A stretch of DNA of 64,000 nt from Kingdonia uniflora (GCA_014058105.1 JACGCM010000779.1:1674001-1738000); one strand, 5' to 3'; positions 46,733 to 58,922 are shown, counted from the stretch's first letter. Translations and numbers: made by a program. Notes: generated from the letters alone by a model not told the origin.

Positions 46733-48133
46733 TCAGCGTCGATATAACTTTAATCTTCTTGTATTCCATGGATTTGGAATTTTGTCACCGGCTTCCGTCA
46801 TGAGATAGTATGAACCCAGACCAGTTCGACCAATGACTATGAAAGGACCTTCCAAGTTTTCTGCTAGTTTCCCAGCATGTGGATCTTTTATGTTATCTGG
46901 GATTTCTCGAAGGACCCAGTCGTTGATAGCGAACTCCCGAGTGTGAACTCGACTGTTATATGAATTTGCCAGTGTCTGATGATATCGACCAAGATTTGTG
47001 ATAGCTCGATCTCGTATTTCATCGATCCAATTGAGGTAGCACGTCAATTCGAACTCATTTTCTTCGTCTGTGAGCTCGTGGTCTCTTACAGGATGGTGGT
47101 ACTTTGTTGGGATCACTGCGTCAGTTCCATAGGCAAGTAGAAAAGGAGAGCACTGTGTTGACTTCTCGGGCGTAGTTTGATAAGCCCATAAGACGTGAGG
47201 TAATTCACGTATCCAGTTGCCCTTCTTCTGCGACATAAGGCGCTTTTTGAGACCATCCACGATGATTTTGTTTGTGATCTCCTCCTGTCCGTTTCCCTGG
47301 GAGTAGTACGAGTTTGATGGAGAATGGATTATGTTGTGTTTGTTAAGAAATGCTTCGACCTTGACTCCAACGAACTGAGGACCGTTATTGATACGGATCA
47401 AATGGGGACAACCGAATCTTGTGATGATATGCTGCCAAATGAAAGAAATGACATCTTCTTCTCGAGTTCTGCATAGAGGAACTGCTTCGACCCATTTAGT
47501 GAAGTAATCCGTGGCAACAAGGAGAAATTTTCTGTTACCAGGAGTATTGAGGAATTCACCAACTAGATCGAGTGCCCATCGCTTGAACAACCAGTACACC
47601 TTACTGGCATGAAGTTCGAGGGTAGGGGACCGAATTTGATTCCCATGACGCTGACATTCGTTGCATTTCCGTGAGTATTCTTCAGCTTGCTTCCGCATCC
47701 CTGGCCAGAACACTCCTTGGGTAATAGCTCTGTTAGCAAGAGCTCATCCTGCGGTATGGGATTCATAAGTACCTTCATGTTGATATTGAAGCATCTTGTC
47801 GGCAAGTTCCTTAGAGAGACACTTGAGGTATGGACCAGTGATTGAACGTTTGTAGAGATTGCCGTTTGGTTGGACTGTGTAGCACTTTGAATTCTAGATG
47901 ATGTGTCTGCGCTGCTGTGGATCATCTGGTAGTGGCCCGTTGCATGAGTTATCCAGACCGAGATAAATAACGAATGGTTTTCTCCAATCATCTTCCGCCA
48001 TCTCATCGCCCCCAGTGTTAATCACATATATTGTAGTACGATTAATACTAGGGCTAGAAATAACTTCGATTTGAAGGTGTCTTGATTCTGTACCCAATAC
48101 TCCGGCTAAGTAAGCCAAGGTGTCTTGATCCAC
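46733..48133 (-). pseudogene. Element E integrase and RNase H tail
   Basis: Integrase is open from 47713 to 46733 (326 codons): MFWPGMRKQAEEYSRKCNECQRHG (zinc-binding Cys pair), LVATDYFTKWVEAVPL (first Asp), RINNGPQFVG, where the second catalytic Asp is Asn, NGQEEITNK (Glu present), AYQTTPE, PFLLAYGTDAVIP, and the C-terminal NPWNTRRLKLYRR. Upstream, 48133-47894 is the end of the archaeal-type RNase H (LAYLAGVLGTESRHLQIEVIS), then a frameshifted linker. Loss of one of the three catalytic acids means it should be inactive. Confidence 0.87.
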
Positions 48134-48154
48134 ACATGTACTATTAAACCCAAA

Positions 48155-49960
48155 TCATCCAAAAACCAGCCTGAGGAATCTCCAGTCCAACCTATCATAA
48201 GCCTTAGCCATATCCATCTTTATCATGAGATTATTACCCCTAGCCATCCTATGTAAGTCCCCCACCATTTCTTGTGCATGAGTGATAGTATCACTTATGT
48301 CCCTTCCTTGTAAATATGCTCCCTGATTTCCTGAGTTCATCATATGCAGCATAGTACTCAACCTATTAGTGATGATTTTTGAGAATATTTTATAAACCAC
48401 AGAACATAAGCTGATTGGTCTATAATCTCCCAATGTTGTTGGAGTATCAATTTTTGGGACCAAGGTCAGAAATGTGGAGGTATAGAATCTTGATAATGGT
48501 GCCCCATTAAAGAATTCTTTGAATGCTCCTTGTAAATCCTCCTTTATGATTTCCCAGCATGTAGTAAAGAAACTGGTAGTGAAGCTATCACTTTCGGGAG
48601 CACTGTCAATAGGTATACTAAAAACACTATTTTGTAACTCCTCCATAGATGGCGCCTTAGTAATGTCGTTGTTGTCGTCTTCTGTAATTACAGTTGGAAT
48701 GCAATGTAACAGTTCCACATCAATCTGGGAATTAGTTGCAGTTAACACGTCTTTGTAGTATATGATAGCTACTTCTTGGATTAGCCCAATGTCTTGAGAA
48801 TGAGTGCCATTTGGTATAGTAAAATTCGATAGAAAGGATCTTTTTCTATTGATTTGGGTCACAGTATGAAAAAACTGAGTGTTTGCATCACCTGTTTGTA
48901 TCCACTTAACTTGAGATTGCTCTCGCCAAAACACCTCCTCCTTGTGTAACATTGCCACATGTTCTCTATGTACATTGCTAAGATCTGTACTAACTTGTTC
49001 ATCCCATCTACTTTGGAACGTGAAATCCAGTTCAGTTATCCTATCTTCAAACAATTTGATGTTCTGAGCAACATTCCCAAAAACTGACTTATTCCACTCT
49101 CGCAAAGCTGATTTAACTGTTTTCAGTTTATATGCAAATAAAGAGAGACAGTTGCCATACACTCCCGTTGGCCAATTATCTTCTATCAATTTAAGAAAAG
49201 TAGAATGTGAAGTCCACATTTTCAAAAATCTGAACTGTTTTAGTCCTTGGTAAACATTTGTAGAAAATGATAGGAGAAGTGGAGAGTGATCTGAGCATAC
49301 TCTGCTGAGATGATTAATTTCATGTATAGGAAACCCAGTCATGAAAGCAGCATTGATGAGTATTCTATCCAATCTTTCCCACTGCCTTGATCTTCCCTGA
49401 TGATTGTTGCACCATGTGTATCCCGATCCAAAAAACCTCGTATCCATTAACCCTGCAGCTTGTATCATATTTTCAAACTCTAAGATACCACTGTTGAAAA
49501 TTATTCTACCCTCCAATCTCTCATTAGTATATCGTACCGTGTTAAAATCCCCCATTATACACCAAGGTGTAGTTATAAATTGAGCAAGCAGACAAATGTC
49601 ATCCCACAACGGTCTTCTTTCATGGCTAGTACATTTGGCATATACAAGAGTCACTAGGGCGCTCTATTGGTTAGCGGAAGACATATTGCAGTGAAGAAAT
49701 TGATTTGAAGAAGAAATGAACTCAACATCATAGTCTTGCTTCCATAAAATCAAGATTTTGCCATTCTTATCATGATTGAAGAGAAAAGAAGTACGATTTA
49801 TTCTACTACAAATATTACCAATATGCGATACATCGAGAAAAGGTTCTAATAACATAACAATGAAGACCTTGTGTTGTTTTGATGATCTTTTTAAGGTGGT
49901 TTATTGTCTTGGCATTGCCAATGCCCCTGCAATTCCAATCAAGTAAAGGTCCAACAACTA
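48155..49960 (-). pseudogene. LINE ORF2: endonuclease and partial reverse transcriptase
   Basis: The open part, 49654-48155 (499 codons), starts in the endonuclease: VYAKCTSHERRPLW, CIMGDFNTVRY, YTWCNNHQGRSRQWERLDRIL and SDHSPLLL (catalytic Asp-His). A linker and the RT start follow: TLVPKIDTPTTLGDYRPISLC, KIITNRLS, NQGAYLQGRDISDTI and IKMDMAKAYDRLDW, then a stop. The endonuclease N-terminus, WNCRGIGNAKTINHL, lies at about 49945-49900, with a frameshift and a TAG at 49664 before the main frame. It would nick target DNA and prime reverse transcription. Confidence 0.88.
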
Positions 49961-50010
49961 TTTAAATAATTTAGAGGGTTTAAGAGTACTCTAGCTCCTT
50001 GTCACCAAAC

Positions 50011-51272
50011 TCAGGGGCAAATTCTGTGGCTTTGATCTTTGCAAATTGCCCCGCCACAGTATCCAATATCTGACTGAAAACCCCATTCAAACTCAATGTT
50101 GTAGTCTACTTCGAGCTCCCCTTCAGGCACAAGGCAATCACCAAAACCAATGTTCTTGTTTGCAACCACAGTTGTTGGCAGATCTACCACTTTCTGCGTG
50201 CCCACTAGGTCTATTATACTACCTTCAATAGCCTCTGGTATAGTAGATTCCATATTGATCGCATTCTCAGTAACAGCTGAGGTATCTTTATTGGCTTTTG
50301 CGTCCACTGTGGGCTTACCAGTTGCTACCTTAGTACCAGCCCCTGCCTGTTGTTGTCTTTGAACATTGCACTGACTCTGAACCTGTATGCTAGTCACCTG
50401 AGTTTTGCTTTGCTTGAGGCCCTTCTTCTTGTTGTCATCAATCACAATAGGATACAGCCTAGTGAATTGTTGTTGCTATGCCCCTGAACGCTGCAGTGTG
50501 TACAAAACTTGGGCAAATTTTCATACAACACTTTTTGATTGAAAGATACAGTTTTCGTGAGAGCTAACCCCACCTTATGAAGCAAATCCTTGGAGAGATC
50601 AACCTCTATACTAACCCTGGCTATACAAGGCCTGCTCAAGTTCAAAGTCGCTGAGTCTGTATCTAAGTACTTACCAACCAACCCAGCTAATTGTTTCAAG
50701 ATGCTATTGTTTTGGAAGTACAACATCAAGCCAGGAAACTGAATCCAAACTGGTGTGATTGGGGAGTCTTTGCGAGGATCAAAGTGTATAGACCATCTGA
50801 ATAACTTGAAGAAGAAACCCTTAATCTGCCTTGACTTTCGAATAAGTACTTTTGTGAAATCTTTTTCTAATTTTATCATCACCATCATGTGCTTCGAATC
50901 CAGGACTGCAACAACAGTTGGTTTCTCCAATAGACCCCAATTGGAGTAGATGTTGGACTCAATCACATCCGCCTTAGGTCTCCCCACTGGGAATTTCATG
51001 ACCAAAGTTGTGCTAAAAGTTGTAGAAGTACAAGCCAGATCAGAGGGAGAGAAAGAGATCACAGGGACCCCATCCTTAAATGAGACTCTTGTTACCTGAT
51101 TAAATTCATCGAGTGTAGCTCTCAAAGCCTTCACGGAAGCCACACTTGCAGATACAACAATAGGTTGTAGTGTCTTCAAAGAAATTGAAGTGAGAGCGAA
51201 GGTGGATATGTCGGTGATGGGCAGGTTGAGGGAGGACACGGAGGTAGGAGTTGAGGAATTGGTCGAAGCCAT
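50011..51272 (-). pseudogene. LINE ORF1 (DUF4283-type, zinc knuckle)
   Basis: A start at MASTNSSTPTSVSSL (51272) is likelier than the upstream in-frame Met. The DUF4283-like domain spans NQVTRVSFKDGVPVISF to FFKLFRWSIHFDPRKDSPITPVWIQFPGL. The zinc knuckle CTHCSVQGHSNNN follows, with the last Cys lost to a frameshift (stop at 50442). The Gln/Thr-rich C-terminal tail continues in another frame from 50445 to 50011. ORF1 of plant L1 elements binds element RNA. Confidence 0.84.
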
Positions 51273-51808
51273 GAGGCAGGTAACAGAAGAGAGGAAACCA
51301 AAAAGTGGAGAAAGAACAACAACAGCAGAAGCACCAAGAACCAAAAGGATTCAATGAGAAAATACTCGAGCAGAAGGCAGTACTTATAGAGGGATTAGGA
51401 TCCAAAAAATCCCAGTCAGTCAAAACAGAATGGGAATCTGGTAAAACGGCTCGCCAAATCGAAGACAAAGAAGATATCCAGGAAAGAATCTCGGTGAGTC
51501 GGTAATCTCACCGGATCCAAAATAGAGGAAATGGAATTCAAAAAAGGAGATTATTTCAAATTCAATAGAAAAACAAACAAAGAAGGAAAGAATCCCAGCG
51601 AAGAGATCGAAAGAAATTTGAGATTAAAGATCAGGGAATAATGAATCAAAGATAGGAGAACTTGAATTCAAAAAAATGAAGAAAATTGCTAAGGACTCTC
51701 ATTGCATCGAGAAAAGTCATATTTCTTTGATAGAAGTTAGGTTAATGGTTTGGATGGGAGGGCTGAGAATGGCTTTGATAATTAGATTGAGAGCTTGCTT
51801 GAGAGCTT

Positions 51809-53010
51809 GATGAAAGACACGCCGATTGAAGTTCCCCCGGCCCACCTTGGCGTCGAGGGTGCTCCCACCATTTTACCTACCAGCTCAATCCACCTTGGTG
51901 TACTCCCCACGGAGGATTCTTCCGACTGCACCCTTCGAACTGCCCGACACCCTACACACTGCCCTGCTTGAGAACTTCTCGGGAAGCACATTGCTAAATA
52001 CACACCGAACCTCTGGCCCCATCTCCCTCAACCCCAGCGATCTCCCCCTTATCCTGCCTATCTTACTCAACAGGAACTCGATCAAAAAATCCGCACTGCT
52101 ATTCACGTCAGCGCGAGCCTCACACCGAACTCTTAGAGTCGGTTAAACTACCCTATCTGCCCTACACTCCTCACGGTCGAAGTACCCCAAAATTTCCATA
52201 TCCCTAAAATCAGCAAATACCGCAATACCAACCCTCAGTCTCATGTCCTCGAATTCCAAAATGCTTTGAGTCTGTACTCCACAACCGACCATATACTGTG
52301 TTGAATGTTTCCCACCATTTTCACTGATAGCTCTATTAAATGGTACCATAGCCTCCCTAACGGCTCTATCCAAAGCTTTGAACAACTGTCCAACCTTTTT
52401 ATCTCCCAGTTCACCTTCAACAAAGACCGTGAGGTCCGAGTCGATGCTCTCTTCAATTTTTGCAAATCCCCCAATGAAAAGCTTGAAGCTTTCACCATGT
52501 GGTTTCTCGATGAGTCGCGCAAAGTCGAAAACCTCGACTGTTCGAATATGCTGTTCTTGCGTACTCTAACGCTCTACCAGATCATAGTCGTGTCAAGGAG
52601 TACATCGTGCTTCATAAACCATGATCCCTCAATGAGATGTTATCTAAGGTTAATGGATACATCGACCTCAAATGCCTCCATGAATCCAATCGCCAGGGGC
52701 AAACCTCGACCCCCAACCAAAATAGATCTCGACCCTCTTCTACACCCATGGTTACTCCTGTCTTACAGGAGACCGAGAGCCGCAAACACCCTCACTCCAA
52801 TGCTGCCACGTCCGAAATTCCTAAAAAATGACCCATGCCGGTCTTACCAAAACTCACTGCTCCTATCAGCACCCTCATCACATAGATTTAGGCCAGTCCT
52901 ATCTGGTGCACTTCCTATCAAGGTTAGAAAAGATGAACTTAACTACTAAAATCATAAGTGCAACTACCACTCTACGAATAACTGCTATGCCATGTAACGA
53001 TCACTGGAGA
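51809..53010 (+). pseudogene. Element F gag
   Basis: Blocks matching element A gag in shifting frames: QQELDQKIRTAI near 52070, EVPQNFHIPKISKYRNTNP near 52160-52220, then an open stretch from 52305 with SIKWYHSLPNGSIQSFEQL, FCKSPNEKLEAFTMWFL and KVENLD. Later SSTTTLRITAM-type remnants mark where a knuckle should be (CNYHSTNNCYAM in another frame near 52960-52995). Many frameshifts. Confidence 0.72.
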
Positions 53011-53329
53011 TGATTCTTAAAGAAGGTCATCTACATCGATATGTCGCCGATCTCCCCAGCTATCTCGACGGGTAGGATCATAAGCCTCAACCCGCTCCAA
53101 CTACCGACCCAGCCGAGGTACATATTTTCCAACTCTACCTTATCAAAGTTAACAACATCGATAGTGATCATACTCGATGTAAGTGCAAACGAGTCGAAGA
53201 GTGTTGTAAGATTACCTATCAAGAAAAACTACCCACCCTTTTAGCAGAATCTGGCCAATGCCCTAAACCTGAAGGTATATCCTTTATCGATTGCGATACT
53301 TCTCATGAACACTTCCCCTACTCTGAGCT

Positions 53330-53680
53330 CATGGTCATTATGATTAAGGCCGAGCACCTCGTCCTCCATACCATGCTTATTGATACGGGTAGTACAGCAG
53401 ATGTACTGTTCCTCTAGACCGTTCGAGCCATGTAAAAAACTGACCTCATAACACCAGCCAATGTCGAGCATAAGGGTTTTAATGGCACTACCAAAGTCGT
53501 CATTGGTTGTATTAGCCTCCCTGTCACTGCCGGTCCAGTCACCCTCCAAGCTAGTTTTCTCGTCATCAACAAAATATCTGAATACCTGGGAGTTCTAGGG
53601 CACGACTGACTACATGCCATGAAATCCATACCTTCGACTTACCACCAAACACTTCGTTTCACTACCCCTTATGGTACATG
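53330..53680 (+). pseudogene. Element F protease
   Basis: KAEHLVLHTMLIDTGSTADVLF keeps the DTG active site (about 53346-53411). Then CISLPVTAGPVTLQASFLV and YLGVLGHD parallel the flap and C-terminal blocks. Two stops are present. Confidence 0.72.
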
Positions 53681-53759
53681 AAGGGCTCTCAATCCCTTGC
53701 CCGTTCCTGCAAGCACCCTGAGACCGATCTTACCAAAAAATTTGTCAAACCATAGCAAT

Positions 53760-54600
53760 CAATGTTTTTCTCTCTCCCAACACCATCGAAACCATCTAAC
53801 ACACCTATCGAGCCCACTGTTTACATCGAACTCGACGGTCTTGGTCAAGGTACATTCATTGGTAGCTTTCTGGATGAGGCCGATCGTCTCAAACTCACCA
53901 CTTTTCTTCGAGCGAATAAAGATATATTCGCCTGGACCTTCCAGGAGATGCATGGTGTCGGCCCCACCTTAGCTTGCCATCGACTCCATCTCATCCTTTA
54001 TTCTGCAGCCGTGAAGCAGAAAAATGCACTTTAATACCAAGGATTTAAGAAACAGTAAACCTCGAGGTCAAGAAAAATTGACTGCAGGTTTTATTAGAGA
54101 AGTCAAATATGCTTATTGGATCTCAAATATTGCAGCTGTCCCCAAGAAAAATGGAGAGATCCTTATCTGCGTCGACTTCACAGACCTCAATAAACACACA
54201 CCGAAGGACAGTTTCCCTCTTCCGATCATTTCCGTGCTTTTGGATGCTACGGCTGGCCATGAATGGTTATTTATGATGGACTCAACTTCCGGTTACAATC
54301 AGGTACCCCTCATCCCTGAGGACCAACTTAAAAATTTGTTTATTATTGAACAAGGTCTGTACTACTTTAACGTAATACCCTTTGGCCATAAAAATGCAGG
54401 TGCCACTTGCCAACTTCTTGTCACTACCATGTTCAAACCTTTCCTCGGTAAGTCGGTCAAAGTTTACATCAACGACATGTTAATGCAAAAGCCTTTATAA
54501 ACTTACCCATATACATGACCTAACCGAAGTGTTCTCGATTGATACTTCGTTCTTATAACTTAAAGCTTAACCCAGATAAGTACAAATTTGGCATTTCATT
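53760..54600 (+). pseudogene. Element F reverse transcriptase
   Basis: The open parts are 53762-54034 (IELDGLGQGTFIGSFLDEADR, RANKDIFAWTFQEMHGV) and 54024-54500 (REVKYAYWISNIAAVPKKNG, VCVDFTDLNKHTPKDSFPLP, MMDSTSGYNQVPL, HKNAGATCQLL). The palm motif reads VYINDML: the first Asp of YIDD is Asn. A stop follows, and PDKYKFGISF-type sequence continues in another frame. Confidence 0.84.
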
Positions 54601-54654
54601 CGGAAAATTCTTGGGCCACCTCATCAGCAAATGAGGTATCGAGATCGACCCCAC

Positions 54655-55330
54655 TCATATCCGCGCCTTCATCGATATGCCTTACCCTCAAGCTAAAAAG
54701 GATCTCCAGAAAGTTATTGGCAAAATAGCCGCCCTTAAAAATTTTATATTCAAATCATCTGACCGTTGTGCTTGGCTTTTCTCCCTCTTACACGACCAGG
54801 GCGTCCATAAGGCCAAAAAGAAGAACAACCCTGAAATCAATTGGATACCCGATTACAAACAGGCTTTCTTTGAACTCAAAATATACCTTGGTCGACCACT
54901 CATCATCAACACCCCCATCAAAGCTGAAATGCTTTCTTTATACCTCGCAGTTACCGATACTTCTATTAGCTCGGTCCTTATTCAACTCGAATCCAGCATC
55001 GAGAAACCCGTGTACTTTATTAGCAAAACTCTGACACCCGCCGGGACTCGATATACCAAGCTCGAGCGATTGCTCCTTACACTTGTTTACACTGCACGAA
55101 AGCACAAACCATACTTTCAAGCTCACCATATACATGTTATCACCAGTTATCCCCTTCGAGAGATCCTCAGCAAGAAAGATAAATCCAGACGGGTACAATA
55201 ATGGTCCGTTTAACTTGGTGAATACGACATCACTTTTAAGAAACAGATATCTCAAAAAGGCCAAGCAGCCGCTGATTTCCTTGCCAACTTCTTGGTCGAA
55301 GACATCGACTGGGACGAACATGACGATGAT
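54655..55330 (+). pseudogene. Element F RNase H
   Basis: The open part is 54677-55201: KVIGKIAALKNFIFKSSDRC, QAFFELKIYL, LYLAVTDTSISSVLIQLE, KPVYFISKTLTPAGTRYTKLE and SYPLREILSKKDKSRRVQ. A TAA follows, then a frameshifted end (QAAADFLANFLVED). Confidence 0.8.
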
Positions 55331-55369
55331 CTACCAGAAGACCAACCCGAATTAAACAACCCTTAGAAC

Positions 55370-55860
55370 CCTAACACGGGTTTGCGTCTCTTTATAAATG
55401 GATTTGCTGGACCTAATGGTTCAGGGATCGGTGTTGTTCTGGTTACCTCCTCCAATGACTGAATCAAAAGGCTGTCAAGTTAAACTTCGAATGTTCTAAT
55501 AACGAGGCTGAGTATGAAGCCCTGATACATGGCATCGATCTTTCCCTCGAACTTGGTGCTCCCAAACTTGTACTATTTGCCGATTCATAACTTGTTCAGA
55601 GACAGTACACCGGTGAAAATGAGGCAAACAGTTGTATGGCTGAGTATCTTGCACTTGTTCACCAACGTATGGACTGTTTCCCCAAAAATTCTTCTATTAC
55701 GCATTATCCTCGAAGCAAAAATGGACATGCCGATGCCCTTGCCTACATCGCAGCCATGTTAGGCCAGCCCGAATCTCGAACACTCCATATCAAAGTACCC
55801 GAACGCCCAAGTATCGACTAGATGGAAGTCAATGTCATCAATATTGGAGGCGAGAGTCTT
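55370..55860 (+). pseudogene. Element F archaeal-type RNase H
   Basis: GLRLFINGFAGPNGSGIGVV (first Asp changed: F-I-N-G), NEAEYEALIHGIDLSLELG, LFADSxLVQRQY, and HYPRSKNGHADALAYIAAML. The terminal Asp is kept. Frameshifts near 55460 and 55600. Confidence 0.78.
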
Positions 55861-55959
55861 AATCCCGATGATTGGTAAACACCATTCTTTGCTTATTTTA
55901 ATAGTTCGACCCTCCTAGAAGATCCCAAAGCCTAATGTTTGTGACTAGAAAACTGCCAC

Positions 55960-57110
55960 AGATACACCATTCTTGAAGGTAGACTACACCGCAAATCCCT
56001 AAATGGCGTATACCTCCGGTGCATCTCCTAAAACGAAGCCACTACCATACTTACCGAACTCCACGAAGGTACCTGTGGTGCTCACACTGCATGTCGATTT
56101 ATGGCTCTTCGAGTTGTAACACAAGGGTTATTCTGGCCTAATATGATGAAACAAGCTGAAGAGTATGCGAAACACTGTGACAAATGCCAACGTCATTCCC
56201 GCGACATCCGAAGCCTTTCCTAAGACCTCCATTACAACCAACTAGCTTGGCCATTCAAAAGGTAGGCCATTGATATGGTTGGCCCCTTCCCCAAAGTTTC
56301 GGGCAGACGAGAACATATTCTTGTAGCCATAGATTACTTTACTAAGTGGGTCAAAGCTGTAACTCTATGTCGAACGAGAGAAGAAGAAGTCATCAAGTTC
56401 TTATGGGAAGATATCATAACATATTTTGGCTGCCCCTATATGATTCGATGCGAAAATGGTCCACAGTTTGTTGGGAACAAAGTTCACAATTTCTTTAAGA
56501 AGTATAACATCATCCTATCCCCTTCTACACCTTATTACCCGTAGAGGAATGGCCAGGTCAAAGCAATCAATAAAACTATTGTCGATGGTCTTAAGAAGCG
56601 CGTCGATGAGAAGAAAGGACGATGGGTTCAAGAACTACAACATGTACTCTGGGCCTACCGTACCACACCAAGAAAGGTGATGGGCTGCACTCCCTTCCTC
56701 CTGGCTTACAGTACCAAAGCTGTGTTGCCTACCTAGTTTCAAGTGCCCACACTCGACCCTGACCTTCCCGACGAAGATAACGAGAGCAAAATTGGATATA
56801 ATATATTATGAATCGATGAAACCAGAGACCAAGCCATAGCTAACCTCGGTCATTACCATCTCTCTCTCCAGAGGTCTTAAAACAAATGAGTTTGACCACG
56901 CAGTTTCAATATTGGAGATCTGGCTCTTCGACGAGTCGCACCCTCTTTGAAGCCTCGCAATGCCAACAAGCTAGCCGAGTCCTGGGAAGGCCTTATGTCG
57001 TGTATGATAAAACCGATGAAGGATCCTTCTATCTAATGACAGAAGCATAGGAGCCTCTTCCTAACCCTTGGAACACTATGCAGTTAGCCTCATACAACAG
57101 GCTGCGGCCA
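55960..57110 (+). pseudogene. Element F integrase
   Basis: ELHEGTCGAHTAC and YAKHCDKCQRHSRDI (zinc-binding), IDMVGPFPKVSGRREHILVAIDYFTKW (first Asp), MIRCENGPQFVG, where the second catalytic Asp is Glu, [25 protein letters not shown] and the C-terminal LPNPWNT near 57060. The open part is 56275-56544. Stops include one in the PYYP motif. Confidence 0.83.
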
Positions 57111-57199
57111 CCACCTTGTTCAACTGATATAAATACAGTATAATCAATGAACATATTTTTTATCCTCTGAGCTTCATGTCCTATATTAAAATGAACTTC

Positions 57200-57690
57200 T
57201 TGGACAAATCTAGGTATCACGTCAACCCTTCGACCTGACTGATACTTGGGGGCGACCTCAAAGCTTTTTTAGTTTCCAATTTGAGCAAACCCGAGTGGCA
57301 TGAATGGCCGAAAGACTAGGCACTCGGAAATGCATTAAGGACAACGACATAATGCTTCATTTAGTCTCAGGCCTACGTAGTTCAGTAAATTTCTTGGTAT
57401 AACCTAAGTATCATGCCCACCCTTTGACCCGACTGATACTTGGGGGCGACCTCGAAGCTTTTCAAGTTTCCAATTCAAGCAAACATGAGTGGCATGAATG
57501 GCTGAAAGACTGGGCACTCGGAAATGTATTGGGGATGACTACATAATGCTTCGTCTGGGCTCAACCCCGCAGATAGACCCGAGGGTGACCTTCGTGGTTT
57601 AGTATCACGTTAACCCTTCGACTTGGCTAATACTCGGGGGTGACCTCAAAGCTCTTCAAGGTTCCAGGTTGAACCCATCAGAGTAGACCA
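57200..57690 (+). repeat. 194-bp tandem repeat, about 2.5 copies
   Basis: GATACTTGGGGGCGACCTC begins at 57241 and 57435 (194 apart) and recurs as AATACTCGGGGGTGACCTC at 57629 (194). It lies between pol and the antisense ORF, as in the other Tat elements. Confidence 0.87.
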
Positions 57691-58569
57691 TTCTATATGT
57701 CTAATCACTCATTCAGATACAAGCATATAGACATACTAGTAATTCAAGTCAAATACATGGAAACAGTTTCAGTCCAATATCTACCAGCAGAAAAAGTTCA
57801 AGTGCAGTACTCATGGTTCAAATTCTACATAGCCAATACATAATCGTTCGAATTTAATGTTCCAACAATTTAAGGAAATAGAGTTCATTATAGCAAACAG
57901 ACGACAAAGACATACCTCCTGCACAGGAGTGTCTGTACTAACTCCTTCTATAGGTTCTTCCATGGCCACATTTCCACTACCCTCAACAACCGGGTTCAGA
58001 CCTGTACTATCAGCCGCACCATCGACTACAGAACCCCCTACAACACTTCCACCTCTATCCCATACCCCGAGGAAATATCATGATGACCTACAATAGCACA
58101 CTGCTCTAGGAATAGTGCTACCTCTGACATGACTACTATTACGGCTGTCAGATTTTGCAATTAAAGCACATGTACCTTCGACAAAAGAAATTTCCAATCC
58201 CTCTCATGCATTACCTTTCGAACTATCGTCCACATTTTTCTTCATCCCATCGTACATGCATATTAACTACTCGAACCTTCAGTCAGTATTTGTTGATTAT
58301 ATAACATAACTCAAGTTTCTTGCCATTTTTAATTGTGCTCGTTACTTAAGTTTGAAGTTCGACAATTAATACCACGCCTACACTATCATCGTCTACATTA
58401 CCCATTACTATTCTACTACCATAGCTTGACAAACATAACATAGTTTCATTACAAAACTACGCGAGTGTACATCATAAACATTGAATAGGAGAAGCAGAAA
58501 TAAGAGCAACAATAGAAACAAAATGCGAAAAACAAGAAATAGCAACAACCCTCTACAATCGAACACCAC
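57691..58569 (-). other. Element F antisense spacer
   Basis: No coding stretch supported. A segment near 58050-58250 (minus strand: a block ending in EVALFLEQCAIVGHHDIS) resembles one in element G near 63420-63510 and lies where A, B and E have the CGxxGH ORF; it is too degraded to call. Confidence 0.4.
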
Positions 58570-58599
58570 CACCACCACCACTACCACCACAACGACCCC

Positions 58600-58922
58600 C
58601 TTATTTGCATATGGGGCAGTTCTTGTAGAGCCCTGCCTCATCGTCAACCGCGTCCTCAACATCCACCTGGTCTTCAGTCAAGCTTTTCAGCAGGTATTAT
58701 CGATTACGGACATTCGGACCCAACTATTGAAGTACCCTCCAACAATGTTCATACAGCATCCCACAGATAGGCTCTCCCGATTCCAGCTCCACCAAGTCAG
58801 GTAGCTCTCAGTCCAGAGCATGATCTTTGAAGAACTTTTCCTTCGGCACGTCCGCTTTCTCCTCTATGTCGTTCCCTCACCTCCATTCTTTTCTGGTACC
58901 TCAAGCTTGGTGTAGTTTCCAT
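58600..58922 (-). pseudogene. Element F LTR-proximal antisense ORF
   Basis: ATG at 58922. About 105 codons in shifting frames: METTPSLRYQKRMEVRERH, PDLVELESGEPICGMLYEH, LGPNVRN, YLLKSLTEDQVDVEDAV and AGLCKNCPICK before the stop at about 58600. It matches the intact 107-codon ORF of element G along its length with a frameshift near 58860 and two stops. An (ACC)n tract (58566-58592) follows downstream, and a corresponding GGT/GTT-rich stretch follows the G copy. Function unknown; the terminal C-x2-C-x2-C might bind metal. Confidence 0.65.

Larger units (their letters stand above)
39109..48130 (-). mobile_element. Tat element E, 5' truncated
   Basis: The same LTR family as A and B on the minus strand. 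Present: the 3' LTR (left end), the LTR-proximal antisense ORF with promoter, the zinc-motif ORF, the best preserved large antisense gene, a tandem spacer, a nearly open integrase and the tail of the archaeal-type RNase H. Missing: the rest of pol, gag and the 5' LTR, cut at about 48130 where LINE sequence starts. It lies within the Athila element. 39053-39108 contains (TA)n and about 40 bp of unclear origin. Confidence 0.87.
48130..51790 (-). mobile_element. L1-type LINE, 3' truncated
   Basis: Read right to left: CT-rich 5' leader (about 51790-51273), ORF1, ORF2 endonuclease and the first third of RT. The RT stops after the FxxDMAKAYDRLDW region at about 48130 and continues into element E with no poly(A). 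LINEs normally lose the 5' end, so loss of the 3' part points to a later deletion. The 5' end abuts the gag start of element F. Confidence 0.85.

Noticed and set aside
48519..48758. Open frame on the + strand within the LINE
   Set aside because: Shadow of the LINE ORF2 reading frame on the other strand.
58408..58662. Val/Leu-rich open frame on the minus strand, looks like a membrane protein
   Set aside because: It is the translation of an (ACC)/(AAC) microsatellite, and it overlaps the decayed end of the antisense ORF.
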